From: Vanessa cardui
Taxonomy: Eukaryota > Arthropoda > Insecta > Lepidoptera > Nymphalidae
Assembly (NCBI RefSeq): GCF_905220365.1
Contig: NC_061136.1
Coordinates: 11,015,702-11,079,701 of the forward strand
Direction of reading: 5' to 3'
DNA length: 64,000 nt
Each line of letters opens with the position of its first letter. Position 1 is the first letter of the stretch. The notes under the pieces are model-generated. The model was not told the DNA's origin. It saw only the letters and a program-made list of their open reading frames with translations, and did no database searches. Of this stretch, positions 1 to 11,585 are shown piece after piece. The translations under genes were made by a program, and so were the position numbers.

Positions 1-708
1 ATTTATTTTTATTTAATTAATCGTGAATTATATAGAATTACCTTACCTTAGAAATTGCTTAAGTTTCAGGTGTCCTAATGTACGAACACAAAACAGGCTT
101 TGCTTAGTTCGCCCTTATTAAGGTCAAATTATGCGCGAATTTCTTTTACATATAGAGTTTGTAATGAATATTACTTTTATTTATATATTACACTTAATTT
201 TTCATCGTTGATATATTTACAGTTGGTATTTGTTTTAGAACCATAAAAGTTAGATCTTTTACTTTTAAATTTCCCCTTCTTTTATAGTTTTTCTTTCCTT
301 ATGATTATTATATTAAAATATTACAATTAATTTGTTTCGCTCTTATCATGTTTTTAGTTATAAATAGAAACTTTACTAGTGTATGTTTTGTTTTCTTTTA
401 CTAGTTTGTTGAAAAAAAAATTTTTTTTTTTTAAATATAAACTGTTTGAACAAAATAATGTAATATGAGTAACAACAGGTATTATAAATCGTAACGAGTA
501 CGATTTTCCATTTTAAAGATACGAAATAAGGACTATTACTTAATCTCAGATCTATTTATATTTAAATAATATAAAGAAGTTACAGTCATTTTGTAATTTA
601 AACTTTGGAGAATTTTAACGTAGCCAACGGAAAAAGGAAAATGTAGTTGCGAAGTTAGTCGTTCGCATTGAGTAGCTAGCGAGAGATTGGAAAGTGCAAT
701 ATACACTA
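1..708. other. AT-rich noncoding stretch
   Basis: No gene, repeat family or RNA structure is recognised. The sequence is very AT-rich with homopolymer runs of A and T near 410-432. Short frames here show no protein-like composition. Confidence 0.6.
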
Positions 709-1197
709 CTAGCGGCCCGTCCCGGCTTCGCACGGGTAGACATAAGAAAACTCCCTGGCGGCTTGATTTTTTTATTTTATTTTCTTTTTTATGAATTACT
801 CTGATCCCAATGTAAGTAGCTAAAGCACTTGTGATATGGAAAATCAGAAGTAACGACGGTACCACAAACACTCAGACCCAAGAAAACATAGAAAACTAAT
901 TATAATCTACATTGACTCGGCCCGGGAATCGAACCCGGGACCTCGAAGTGGCGTACCCATGAAAACCGGTGTACACACCACTCGACCACGGAGGTCGTCA
1001 AAATGTTTAACAATTGTCCTTTTATTTCAACTTATTTACACAAAAACCTGCATAAATTATATACCTAAACCTTCCTCAGGAGTCGCTCTGTCTATTAGTG
1101 AAACTGCATGAACATCAGTTTTGTAGTTATGCAGTTTATCCCGAACATACAGACAGATACAGGCAGCCGGGGCACTTTATATTGTAATATGCAGTGA
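709..1197 (-). mobile_element. non-autonomous Helitron, split by a SINE-C
   Basis: Read on the minus strand the element starts with TC (1196-1197), preceded by A, and ends with CTAG (709-712), followed by T. This is the canonical Helitron boundary pattern. Just inside the 3' end lies a GC-rich hairpin-like segment (CCCGTGCGAAGCCGGG type) that is shared with the Helitron at 25769-26025. The element is interrupted at about 788-1000 by a SINE-C copy; removing it rejoins the two halves. It encodes no protein, so mobility would have needed a Rep/helicase supplied elsewhere. Confidence 0.6.
788..1000 (-). mobile_element. SINE-C copy 1 (tRNA-headed)
   Basis: On the minus strand the head shows a pol III A box (TGGTCGAGTGG) and a B box (GGTTCGATTCC), both matching tRNA consensus. 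The body reads toward a conserved 3' segment containing TTGGGATCAGAGTAA. The same unit recurs at 14757, 22201, 37737, 39837 and 51699. It lies inside the Helitron at 709-1197, so it inserted later. Confidence 0.8.
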
Positions 1198-1255
1198 TGT
1201 GTTTATAACCAATTATCCCCTTATTTATAATTATCATTACTTTTTTGTGACATTG

Positions 1256-1412
1256 ACCTGAGGGTAAGTGGTATCCATTGACAAATATTAATCATTCCTA
1301 ACGTCAGTAATGCGCCATCAACTTTGTGAAATAAGATGTTATGTCCCTTGTGTACGTTACACTGTCTCATTCTTTAAACCGGAACACACAGATACTGAGT
1401 ACTACTCTTTTA
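1256..1412 (-). mobile_element. SINE-B copy, decayed
   Basis: Reverse-orientation match to the SINE-B body. Recognisable blocks include the complements of TTGTGTTCCGGTTT and of the ACAAGGGACATAACATC block. It is diverged and lacks the 3' A-rich end. Confidence 0.6.
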
Positions 1413-1739
1413 CTATATAAAATAATATACAAAAATATTCCCCACTATTCGCCCATACTGTTTAAAATAATAAATAATTTAAAACTTACTAATATTACAT
1501 TATATTATTGTTATGCTACGACGTGTAATATACAAACTCACAATTACATTACATTGTTAAAAAAACTACTTTAACTCATTTAAACCGACCGAAAAGAGTA
1601 AAAATAAATAAACAACGATCATTGAATAGATGCGATATTTTGTTTGGCGAGGTTGCGATTTCGTATAGTCTCTTGTGGGTATACTCCTAAGTGTAATAGT
1701 GGCTTATAAATAAATATATATTATTACTGATCATCATCG

Positions 1740-1858
1740 TCAGTCCGTTTTTGTCCACTGCTGGACATAGGCCTCTCCAAGTGCACGCCACTGTGGTCTT
1801 TCTGCGGCTACTCGCATCCAGCTCCTACCTGCCGTCTTGCGTAAATCGTCACTCCACC
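1740..1858 (-). pseudogene. RTE-like LINE ORF2 C-terminal fragment
   Basis: Minus-strand translation ends in GEAYVQQWTKTD-stop and includes WSDDLRKTAG and SWMRVA. This is the C-terminal signature of a common lepidopteran RTE-type reverse-transcriptase ORF. The same ending (GEAYVQQWT) appears at 38.98 kb on the plus strand. The 3' flank carries ATGATGA-like tail units. It is 5' truncated, leaving only about 39 codons and no RT or endonuclease core. The clade assignment rests on recall of the family, not on a search. Confidence 0.65.
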
Positions 1859-4800
1859 AAAAACTGTTAATGGGAGACCTATCAGCAAAACGAAAAATGG
1901 TAGATTTTAATCGAAGATTAATTTATCCTTTCCACATCTACGATTGTAATTCGCTATAGAACTAAAAGAACCCAGTGATCGCAGCATTACTTAGCCACCA
2001 AATTAACTTGAATAATTACTGAAGTTGGTGTATTCTAAAAAATAAAAAGGCTTAATTTAAATCATCAATTTAAATGCTAATGCAGGGCCGGGTGGTTCAG
2101 ACAAGTGAGTGACAAGGTTGAAACTTCACTGCCCTCGAAGGCGCCCTAAGCGATCCCTTGAGCATTAAGATATTATTCTTCTTTAAGCAATTATATTTAT
2201 AGCCCCCTCAAAGAACCATCCAACCCCATTACAAGAAACTTAAGTGAATAACGTCTCGGTTAAGAGAAAAAAATTAATGTTACGTTCCTCATTTTGTTTT
2301 AGTCGTACTTTAGTTATTACTTTAACAACTTTTGAGTTCTTTGAAAGGAATTTTAGAAATTCCACTTATTAATATTAGTAGAAGAGTCATTATGTTCAGA
2401 ATGAATATTTTAAATGAATAAACAGATGTTAATATTCGGAATACGTCACAACGCCTTATTAATGTTTTTAACAATAAGATTTACGCCCCTTTATCGTAAT
2501 TTTATTATAGCATACTAATTTTAACACAATTAAACCTAAATTCAATTAGATGCACGTTGCGTGAAATCACAGGATACATTGACTCAATAAACAATAAAAT
2601 TGCAGACATATGAAATGTTTTTATTTTGTTACTAGCGGTGTCATCGTGAAGTAATTTTAGTTCAGATCCAGGCAATAGCCGATATCTTTTTATTTGCTTA
2701 AATTATTTTTGTATGACAATTCCTGGAGAAACTTTTGGTGGGTGAAAAACTGCCGTATGATCAGCATCATGCCCTTTCCTCAAAAGACAAAACATTTACT
2801 GGATGTTACTTCATGTTAATTATTTTATCTTACGTGGCTGGCAAATGCAAGTAAGGCATTAGTCAAACGAGCAACTAAATAATAGTAAGAAATATATTTA
2901 AAAAAAAACGCGTTTTTTCATTTCAGCAATTGAAATAAAATATTAAAAACATCCAAACGTATAAAACATTTAATAATTTTATTTTATACAACTATGATAT
3001 TATTAAACTATTTCAAATGACAATCCCGTTGGAAGTAGTTCAATTAGAAGTAGCTTGAATAAACTAATTGAATACCATATTACTCAAATCAACTTTATTA
3101 AAAAATAAATGAATATTAATTTTACCTTAATTTATATTTCAACCATTCAGCGTGACGTGGCGTGATGTGATGTTTGAATATTCGAAAGTTCTAGACGCTT
3201 CTAATCAGTAATCATAAGACGTAGTTAAAGCGTGCCTGCGCATTAATTATCTTTGAGAAATATTTTTTCAGAATAACTAATATTCATTACTAACTCGACT
3301 TCCCTGTTCTTTAACTTTTATTAAGGAAACGTAATACAATTATGCGGCTTAATATAGTGTATTGTATGCAATTTAAGCTGATTTTTATTTCTCCCTTAAT
3401 TCATCAAACTCCCTTAATTTAAATATCCCTTGAATATCTAAATTCAGACACTCTACGAAAATTTCGAGAAGATAATCTTAACCTTAAAAACAATACTAAT
3501 GAAAGAATAATAGTAAGTATGTAATTATGGAAGAGTTATACGAGAGTAAGTTATGATATATTTTTTTATGTAAGTAAATTGATAGCCTTTTTAGTGCTAT
3601 GGTATAAATTTACGTGGTCGATAAGAGTAAAGCTGAAGTCCTTCTCAATAAAAAATCACGAAACGTAGTAATAAATTCTAACATTTTCAATCAGCAGCGT
3701 GAACTGTGACTAATATTTATGGCTAAAAGTTCAAATCAAAACAACTAACGAGCTGACTAGTTCATCGAATTCATAACGAAATACTTTAGTAAAGTTGCAA
3801 ACAGCCATATATCAAAACAATCTGATGAAAATATTAATAAATCGGTCAATACATATTGAATTACAAATTAAATTATAGAAATATAATAAGCAACTTTATT
3901 TTTAAAAACGACGTAGGTAGTTTGGATATTTATTTATCTTAAACAATAAGTCGGTATAAAAAGGTCATAATTTTCGCCAACATTGGGACAATGGTGAAAG
4001 CCCTGTCTCTTTCAAAATGTTTGAAGTTCATTCCACTGCGCTGCTTAATTGCGTGGATACGCATACCTATGTATATAACAAATATTAAACAAATCTAATT
4101 TTCGTCAAGATGTTAGTTTCACCAATACTATATAAATGATTAGATAATCTTTAAAGTAAAAGAAGCCAATTTGAATTTTTATTATTTTTTATAGAATGTA
4201 GATTCAATTATTCACTTATTCACCATCCTTTCATAGCTAGCGCGTCACCAGCCTTAGTACACATTACACTCGAAATGGTAACACAATAATACGAAGTATT
4301 GATCTTTAGCAATAGAACATTCGATATGTTGCTGATACATACCTAGGCTTCATCAAAGTACCAACAAGTAGGTTGATTCCTAAGAAATATTTAATGCAAA
4401 AATTCCCCCCTTGTAGTAAAAGAAGATATAATACTATCTTCTTTGTATGGTCTCGTTATATTGTTTCTCATTTCAATTCAGGTATTCATTATCGTAATTT
4501 CAACATTTCAACTGAACGCTTTTAATTGCAAAGTAATTAAATAGTGATGTAGCCGAAAAATACTCATTAAATCGGTTCATTTATCACGTAACCGTTTGAA
4601 CGCTTTGAATTTTCAATAATAAATTGAATGTCATTTTAAAATATGTTTAATTTAATTTAGTCTTAATTTATTATGACATATGAGGATGAGAGTGCTGATT
4701 TTATACTTTAAAATAATCATTGTAATAATTTGATATGGATAAATGTACCGCTTTTTGCTTCAAAAACTTTGGAAAAGAAAATACCTACTAAATAAATTGA

Positions 4801-6384
4801 TAATAAAAGGTGTGTATTTAGTATTTGTTGATTTTCACACCGTTTATATATTAATTTATACTTTATTGACATAACCTCAGTAATTAAAATATTATAGCTT
4901 TACTTTAATTCAATACTGGAGTATAGATCATTTTGACTTGCTTGCATAACAACAAAACATTATTTTTCGTATCATATCGTTTCTTCAGATAATGTTACTA
5001 TTTCGATTGAAAATTTGGAAGAAAACAAATGTCGTTTTTTAATTAAACGAAAATGTCGCAATATTTGCACGATAAATTATTTTCCGAAATACCTGTCCGT
5101 GTTTTTTGGTATTGGTGGATTTTGAAATCAAACCTGCATTGTGTACTTGCCTAACGAAGCAAAGGGTTGCAAAAACCTACATATGGACACGTAAATTTAC
5201 TTTGATAGTAAATTGGCAAAGAAATACTGCAATCAATATATGCACTCACAATATATCGTTCAGTTTTTTTCACTATTATGAATATATCTAACACATTTTT
5301 TTTAAAGGTTGTTCATAATATGTTTATATTTTACAGTGCACTGTAAAAATAGTGAAATACTACTTTTTTTAATAATTCAATTTTATATTATTGGTGACGA
5401 TGTCCGTCCGTCCGCATATTATCTTTTATTTTAATTTACTTTACTTTTGATAATTGAATGATAATTAGGTTTTTAATGATCAATCAAGCAATTTAAGCAA
5501 TGGTTTCCAGTTCCCTTATAAATTATAGTAACATTTCTAAACTAAACTGTTGTAAGTTTGCTTGCAAATCTTTTTTAAACCTAATTTTTCATAATAAGTT
5601 TATACGTTTTTAGTGATATTGAGTATATTTTAAATAGACATGCACATATGAAGCCAAATGAAAAACGCTTTTTTTTTCACCGCGCTCTTAGAAAATCTTA
5701 CATAATTAATTATTAGGTCACTGTTTTCTAGCGTCGATTACAAAAGGTCTTTTTGCAAGATACAGTCGTAGCCATTCATCTGTAAGTATCAGGGGAGAAT
5801 CGACGACCTTTTTTATATTTATTATACGTATTTTCACCTCTAACGGCCCATTGAGAGAGACATAAAAGCTGGATAAGCGTGCTCATTAGATGTTCATTAC
5901 CGAACATAGCTCAAACGATACGAACAGATGTTGCACCTCTAATATATTGAGATCTCAGATACGGGGTTTATGAAGTTGTTATTAACATGATACTATAATG
6001 ATACTAGTTGCTTAGTTTGATATAAGATAATGGTTTTAAGTACGCTTACCTCATATCATAGTTATAAGGTAATCATGTACTTTTTCAAGGTACACAATAC
6101 GTTTTTAATTTACTAGGATTATTTCGAACTTGTTCACAAATTTCAGTATTTTTTTATTAAGCATATAATACCTTCTATTTAAGAAGCAAGCGGGGCCTTT
6201 TGGTAATAGCTGACCCAAAAAACCTTCCAGCTTTTTAGGGTAACCACCTATTTTCTCAGTAAACAGAGTAGAACAACGTAGTAACCCTCTCTGGTCTACT
6301 GATTTGATTTAAGCTGCAATTCCGAGGTCCTGTTGAACCCAGGTCAATAAGAATATTAGTCAGTTTTAATGTAATAGGCGTATT
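1859..6384. other. AT-rich noncoding stretch
   Basis: No gene or complete mobile element is recognised in 4.5 kb. A weakly tRNA-like string at about 2085-2140 may be an eroded SINE head, but it cannot be assigned. A less AT-rich block at about 5690-5960 has no recognised repeat. The small frame at 5106-5291 has no protein features. Confidence 0.55.
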
Positions 6385-6432
6385 GCCAAATGGGCCACCT
6401 TACAGGAAGTGGTTACCAGAAATAGATAATAG
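6385..6432 (-). mobile_element. SINE-B 3' fragment
   Basis: Short reverse match to the SINE-B 3' end: the complement of the CCATCAGGTGGCCCAT region with substitutions. Only about 48 bp remain. Confidence 0.45.
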
Positions 6433-6715
6433 GGGCGCAAGAATGTTTCAAGACTACTAGAATCGATATCTGACAATAGGAGACGGCATTAATTCATCGC
6501 TAACAGCGTCTATAAAGTTGAGCGGTGAGTTCTATGGTCAGCTTTTAACGTAGCAGAGATTAATTTGTGACAATATTGGTTCTTCAACGGACAATTATAG
6601 ATTTGTTTGTTTAAATTTATTTGAGGTGGAAGGTTCGAGTGTAGCGTAATTAAACAGAGAATCTCGCTTTATTTATATTATGTATATTTGTTATACTTTG
6701 AACGTATTGTGTGAA

Positions 6716-6896
6716 CGAGTGAGCCAGTGTAACTACAGGCACAAGGGACGTAACATCTTAGTTCCCAAGGTTGGTGGCACATTGACGATGTAAGGAATAG
6801 TTAATATTTCTTACAGCGTCATTGTCTATGGGTGATGGTGAACACTTGCCATCAGGTGGCCCATAAGCTCGTCCGCCAACCTATACCATAAAAAAA
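6716..6896 (+). mobile_element. SINE-B copy, good 3' end
   Basis: Well-preserved SINE-B from GTGAGCCAGTGTAACTAC to the terminal CTATACCATAAAAAAAA. This is a useful reference copy. Its last ~75 bp match the 3' end of the LINE at 58.9 kb nearly base for base (shared blocks ATGGG, CCATCAGGTG, TGCTCG-like, CCATAAAA). The 5' third of the family is missing here. Confidence 0.8.
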
Positions 6897-7039
6897 ATTC
6901 GTATTTTTATGAAATCTTAGTATATTTTTTATAAAATATCCAATTTTATCCAAAGAAGAAACTTTTTACAGAGTTCTTGATAGTGACAGATCTTTTGATA
7001 GTGAGATTCGGCCCGATAGAAAACTTTGAAATTTACTAT

Positions 7040-7197
7040 TATTAAATGTGTTACCTTAGCGGTCACCACTGACTATAGAAATTATTGCTGCAGGAAATAT
7101 TAAACATATCTTACACCACCAATGCGCCACTAATCTTGGGAGCTTAGATATTATTTCCCTTGTGCCCGTATTTGTACTGGCTCACTCAGCTTTCACA
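7040..7197 (-). mobile_element. SINE-B copy, diverged
   Basis: Reverse-orientation SINE-B, recognised by the complements of the TTAGTTCCCAAGGTTGGTGG and AGTGAGCCAGT blocks. It is moderately diverged and lacks both ends. Confidence 0.6.
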
Positions 7198-7394
7198 CAC
7201 GGACATATCCTTTTAAAAATAAATTTTTGCGGGCTTACATCATGCAATATATTGAACAGTGTCATCATTTAGAGTACTGAATGAGCATAGCTTGCATTTG
7301 ATTTAGTAATATCAATTGCTAGTAAAATATTTTACAACAAACATTTTCATATGTAACAAGTTTAAAAATTGCATATTCTCGTCAGATTTAGTGC

Positions 7395-7690
7395 AGCAAT
7401 AATTTGTCTCCTGAAATCCTTCGTATTGACGTTCCTTATTCCCGATGGTACCTACAAACTTCCATGCTGCAGTGCGCAAACTGTTTAACATTCCTCTGCC
7501 GCTCTGCGTACAATAAATTCAACTCCAAAGGCCCGTCGCTGTAAATTTTGCGCTTATTTCTTATAAATAATTTTTAATTGAACGCTCGGTTTGAGCAATA
7601 TTTCAATGCCCTCCAAGTCTTAGCGCAAACAAAGCAATTTATAACGCAACGCAAAGCTTAAAGTTTCGTGAAACTTAATGCAATTATCTA
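7395..7690. other. single-copy, less AT-rich block
   Basis: About 300 bp with a base composition less AT-rich than the flanks and no match to any repeat in this window. It contains TTTTTAATTG and TTATAAATAA strings of the kind bound by homeodomain proteins, and several GCGC words. It is a candidate conserved noncoding element, judged on composition only. Confidence 0.25.
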
Positions 7691-8784
7691 AATAATATCT
7701 ACCTATTTTTTATAACTGGTAATATTTTCTTAAATCATAAATAAAGGAATACATCATGCAAATTGTAATGATCGAAATAAGATGAACAAGAATCAAACAT
7801 ATTATATCTGTCTATATCTGTCTATTGAAATATATTATGCGTTATATTTATTCTAAATAAATACTAATATGTTCTTTTATTAAATTGTTTATATTTATTA
7901 TTATTATAATACAATATATAAATAATAATGATAATAATATTTATTCCATAAAAAAAATCTTCTTTATAAAAAATTACATGGTTGAACTACGACAAAAGTA
8001 TCAATGTATTATAACATAGTCATCAAAAGAAACACAGATCAAGTATTGGCTATCCTGCCTATACTAAATAAATTACCTATATAAAATAATATAATGTGAT
8101 ATTTATTTAAACTTGTAAAAACAGTTTTTTGTAAGTATTATATTTGTATGTATTTGTAAGATTACCGTCAGGCTCCTACCAGATTTCCTGGTCCCCACTG
8201 GATGGATATGAAATTTTAATCACATCTTATACAACACCACTAAGTATCGATGTTTGATAGGCTTGGACAAAGCGATACCACCAAGAAAAATACGGTTACG
8301 ACTGACATTATTATGTTAAGTTTATATATATATCATACAATTTTTATTTGGCGTAGCGCTTCCGAAAAAAAAGCTTTTCAAACAATGGCTATGACAATGA
8401 CAATTTTATGCAAATATTATAATTCGTGTATCGAAAAAAAAAAGAAATAACAAACCGTTTTAAAAGCCCGTCGTCAGGTTTTAGTAATAAAAAAGTTTGC
8501 CTAATAAAAGTAGCCTATATCCATAAAGATCAAGTTGCTACATTAAAATTTGTGGTAGAGTTTTGAGCTAGTCCATTTGGGTGCGGAACGTGGGAGGGCC
8601 TGAAACACCTTGCAGGCATTTATGGTGTAATCCCGTGACTTCCCAGGAAAATACGTAGTAGTTACCACTGGTTATATTATAATGGATGATCCAGCACCTT
8701 TGGCGCCAGCGATCTCATATTAAGTTTATATATACTGTTAACGCGTAAAGTCGTTAATTCAGTAACAAAAAATAAACCAAGCTA
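7691..8784. other. AT-rich noncoding stretch
   Basis: Simple AT-rich sequence, with TAT/AAT-rich low complexity at about 7880-7950. The small frame at 8250-8450 shows no protein-like features. No gene is supported. Confidence 0.55.
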
Positions 8785-8935
8785 TCATTCATAACAACGT
8801 AGTTCCCTAGGTTGGTGATATAAGGAATGGTTATTATTTCTTACAGCGTCATTGCCTATGTTCATTGGTGTCTACTTACCTTACCGTCCCTATATATACA
8901 TGAATATTATTCTCGTCCGCCTTCTCATATCATAA
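8785..8935 (+). mobile_element. SINE-B copy, eroded
   Basis: Matches the AGTTCCC...GGTTGGTG, GATATAAGGAAT and TTCTTACAGCGTCATTGCCTATG blocks of SINE-B. The terminal part is degenerate. Confidence 0.6.
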
Positions 8936-9390
8936 AAAGGGTAATAGAGATATTTACGCATTTATGATATTAGTATAGAAATATTGATTGTATAAAATGT
9001 GGGTCTTACAGCTAAAATTTCAATTAAAAATGTAGAAAAAAAAAGAAATTCTACATCGATTTACAAGCTTAGATTAATACAATTTGTAAATCAAAATTTT
9101 AAAATATTGTACGAATCAAGGTAGCTTCGAATGATTCTGTGAACGCTGGAAGCATTTCTCTTTTCGATTCGTTTTATTCCGGTTCTCCGAGCAAAAAGTG
9201 AACTAGCCTTCCTGTCATCTGTGGAAACAATAAGACGGGAAGTTAAATCTTTTAAAATTTTATCGCTTTATTACTCCGATGTACAACTATTTTGAAATGA
9301 AATTTTATAATGACATAAATTTAGAATAAGAGGCGAGTTATGTATTATTTGTCTTCAATTTCAGCGTCTATTGCGTATAACAGCGTCAAG

Positions 9391-9480
9391 AGCCGAGATG
9401 TCCCAGTGGTTAGAACGCATGCATCTTAACCGATGATTGCGGGATCAAACCCAGGCACCACAGACACCCAGCACTGAAAA
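9391..9480 (+). mobile_element. SINE-A 5' half
   Basis: tRNA-like head with A box (TGTCCCAGTGG) and B box (GGATCAAACCC, one change from GGTTCAAACCC). The match to other SINE-A copies ends after the first ~90 bp, so the 3' half is missing. Confidence 0.7.
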
Positions 9481-10387
9481 TTCATGTGCTTGATTCTGCT
9501 GCTGTGCTGTTAATCATAATTGTTGTATTTTGTTATACAAAACCAATATATATACAGTTACGGATTTGTGACGTTGTTACTTTACGTTATTTTTCTTTAC
9601 ATAGAAAGTAAGTAGTCTTGAAAGATTGAAAGAAACCTTATTTTTTGTAGAATTTCAATTTTTCAAGGCATCGTAAAGTTTATGACTTTGATCAGAATCA
9701 GGTCCACTACTGATTTATCTCGAAGATAGCCACAACGAACGTACTAAATGTTTGCCAAGACCGCTCTTGACTTGGATTTCTTGACCCTATTCTATAGATC
9801 CTACAGAGCGAGCCTATTAAACTTGGGATTGAGGATGCATTGTGACCCTAAGCTTGGATACCATCTTAAGCTCTTGACTCGAGGTTTGATCCGACAAATT
9901 TTATGCATAACAGGCTTAAGATTTATGGCGCCGGAAACGGGGGTGAGATATCTATTTCACAGATTTTTTTTCCAAATTGGATTTTGAATTTCTTTTAAAT
10001 AGTATTTTTTTAATGTTATGTCTTATATGTCGTCATTATTAGTGATGTGCAAAGAGTCTTTGTCATAATGTTTTAGTTACAAATAAATGCGAATAATTTA
10101 TGTAAGCGCGTAAAAATGTAAACAATTTATTACAATTTCAAATAAAGTAACAAAAGATGAGGTGTGAAGTGGTCTATTTCGATACTTGATACTTAATTGA
10201 TACTTGATGCTTTAGCGAATAACTTCATCGTGTAGTATTCGGGTCATATAAAAAGCACTGTCATTATTTTTTCTTAGAACGCCAAAAGAGTTATAGAAAA
10301 TTAATTAATATCAATATTTTAATGAAAACAAAGAAACTAACCGACAAATGAAATAAACACTTACGAATGTATTAATATTGTGTAATT
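9481..10387. other. noncoding stretch
   Basis: No repeat family is recognised. The 79-codon frame at 9748-9987 has no recognisable domain and lies in non-repetitive sequence. I do not call it a gene. Confidence 0.5.
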
Positions 10388-10394
10388 ATTATAA

Positions 10395-10452
<58 letters not shown>

Positions 10453-10486
10453 TTATAATAAAACAATATATATATATATATATTGT
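10388..10486. repeat. (TA)n microsatellite in a palindrome
   Basis: A run of about 25 TA units is flanked by matching inverted arms (ATTATAAATGTAT at the left, its complement at 10447-10459). The 72-bp block 10388-10459 is therefore cruciform-capable. A second TA run follows at 10466-10485. Confidence 0.85.
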
Positions 10487-10488
10487 AT

Positions 10489-10770
10489 GAGCTGAGATGG
10501 CCCAGTGGTTTGCACGCATCTTAACCGATGATTTCGTGTTCAATCCAGGCAAGCATACAGTATTTCTAATTCATCTCGTGCTGGGCGGTGAAGGAAAACA
10601 TCGTGAGGAAACCTGCATGTGTCTAATTTAATCGAAATTTTATCACATGTGCATTCCACCAAACCGCATTGGAACAGCGTGGTGGAATATCTTCCAAACC
10701 CTCTCCTTAATGGGAGAGGAGGCCTTAGCCCAGCAGTGGGAAATTTAGAGGCTGTTACTTTACTTTACTT
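10489..10770 (+). mobile_element. SINE-A full-length copy with TSD
   Basis: The head has A box TGGCCCAGTGG and a diverged B-box region. The body carries the family blocks GTGAAGGAAAACATCGTGAG and GCAGTGGGAAATTTA and ends in GGCTGTTACTTT. Direct repeats TATATATATTGTAT lie at 10475-10488 and 10771-10784 and look like the target-site duplication, showing insertion at the edge of the TA microsatellite. The tail is TTACTTT-like here rather than the usual (TTG)n. Confidence 0.85.
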
Positions 10771-10784
10771 TATATATATTGTAT

Positions 10785-11331
10785 TATAATTCTTATTATT
10801 ATATTAAAATAAGTACATAAGCTATATATTCCAAGAAACATGTTTTCTGTTGAAGATGATTGTGATATTCGTGTTAAAAATATTGGTATCGTTAGTGCGA
10901 CAAAAAGTTTGAAATCTATATTCTGAAATAGTTAGTACTTAGCTAACAAGGAAAAGCTTTTAGGAGGCGAATGCAATCGAGTATCAGTTAGCGTAACCCT
11001 ACTTAACAATTTAAAAGGAAGGTACAAGTAAAAAAAATCTACGGAAGCTGTTATCTGTGAATCTTGACAAAGGAATGCCAGTAGCTGTTTTTTTTTCAAC
11101 TATGAAGATTTTTTTCAAAAAGTTAATGGTAATTTTGGTATAATCATGAACTAATAACTGCTTTATTATTTAATACAATATGACACGATGCCCATTGATA
11201 ACTTATTATATATTATAACAACTACGTATATATATATATATAATAACGAACAAAATACGAATACACTGTCCAAAGCACTTTTTTCCAAATAACAGCATCC
11301 CTGAAGTTGACTCCTTCGAACTTTACGTTGC
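10785..11331. other. AT-rich noncoding stretch
   Basis: Nothing recognised. It includes a short TA run at 11227-11240. Confidence 0.5.
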
Positions 11332-11585
11332 ACAGTGCTGCCATCCCACTCATCAGTTATTCTTCCGCCAAATAGCAGTACTCAGTATTGTTGTGTTCCG
11401 GTTTGAAGGGTGAGTGAGCCAGTGTAACTACAGGCACAGGGGACATAACATCTTAGTTCCCAAGGTCGGTGGCACATTGACGATGTAAAGAATAGCTAAT
11501 ATTTCTTACAGCGTCATTGTCTATGGGCGATGGTGACCACTTCCCATCAGGTGGCCCATATGCTTGTCCGCCAACCTATTGACCG
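11332..11585 (+). mobile_element. SINE-B nearly full-length
   Basis: Covers the 5' part of the family (CACTCATCAGTTATTCT, CAGTATTGTTGTGTTCCGG) through GTCCGCCAACCTAT. The terminal CCATAAAA is lost. No tRNA-like boxes are seen, which separates this family from SINE-A and SINE-C. Confidence 0.8.

Noticed and set aside
904..1000. tRNA gene on the minus strand
   Set aside because: A and B boxes match tRNA, but the same head is followed by a conserved non-tRNA body in six places and no closed acceptor stem is evident. It is a SINE head.
2085..2160. further tRNA-headed SINE
   Set aside because: The string is only loosely tRNA-like and has no sister copy in the window, so it was not called.
10361..10552. 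minus-strand protein of 63 codons rich in Ile-Tyr
   Set aside because: It is the translation of a TA microsatellite and a SINE head.
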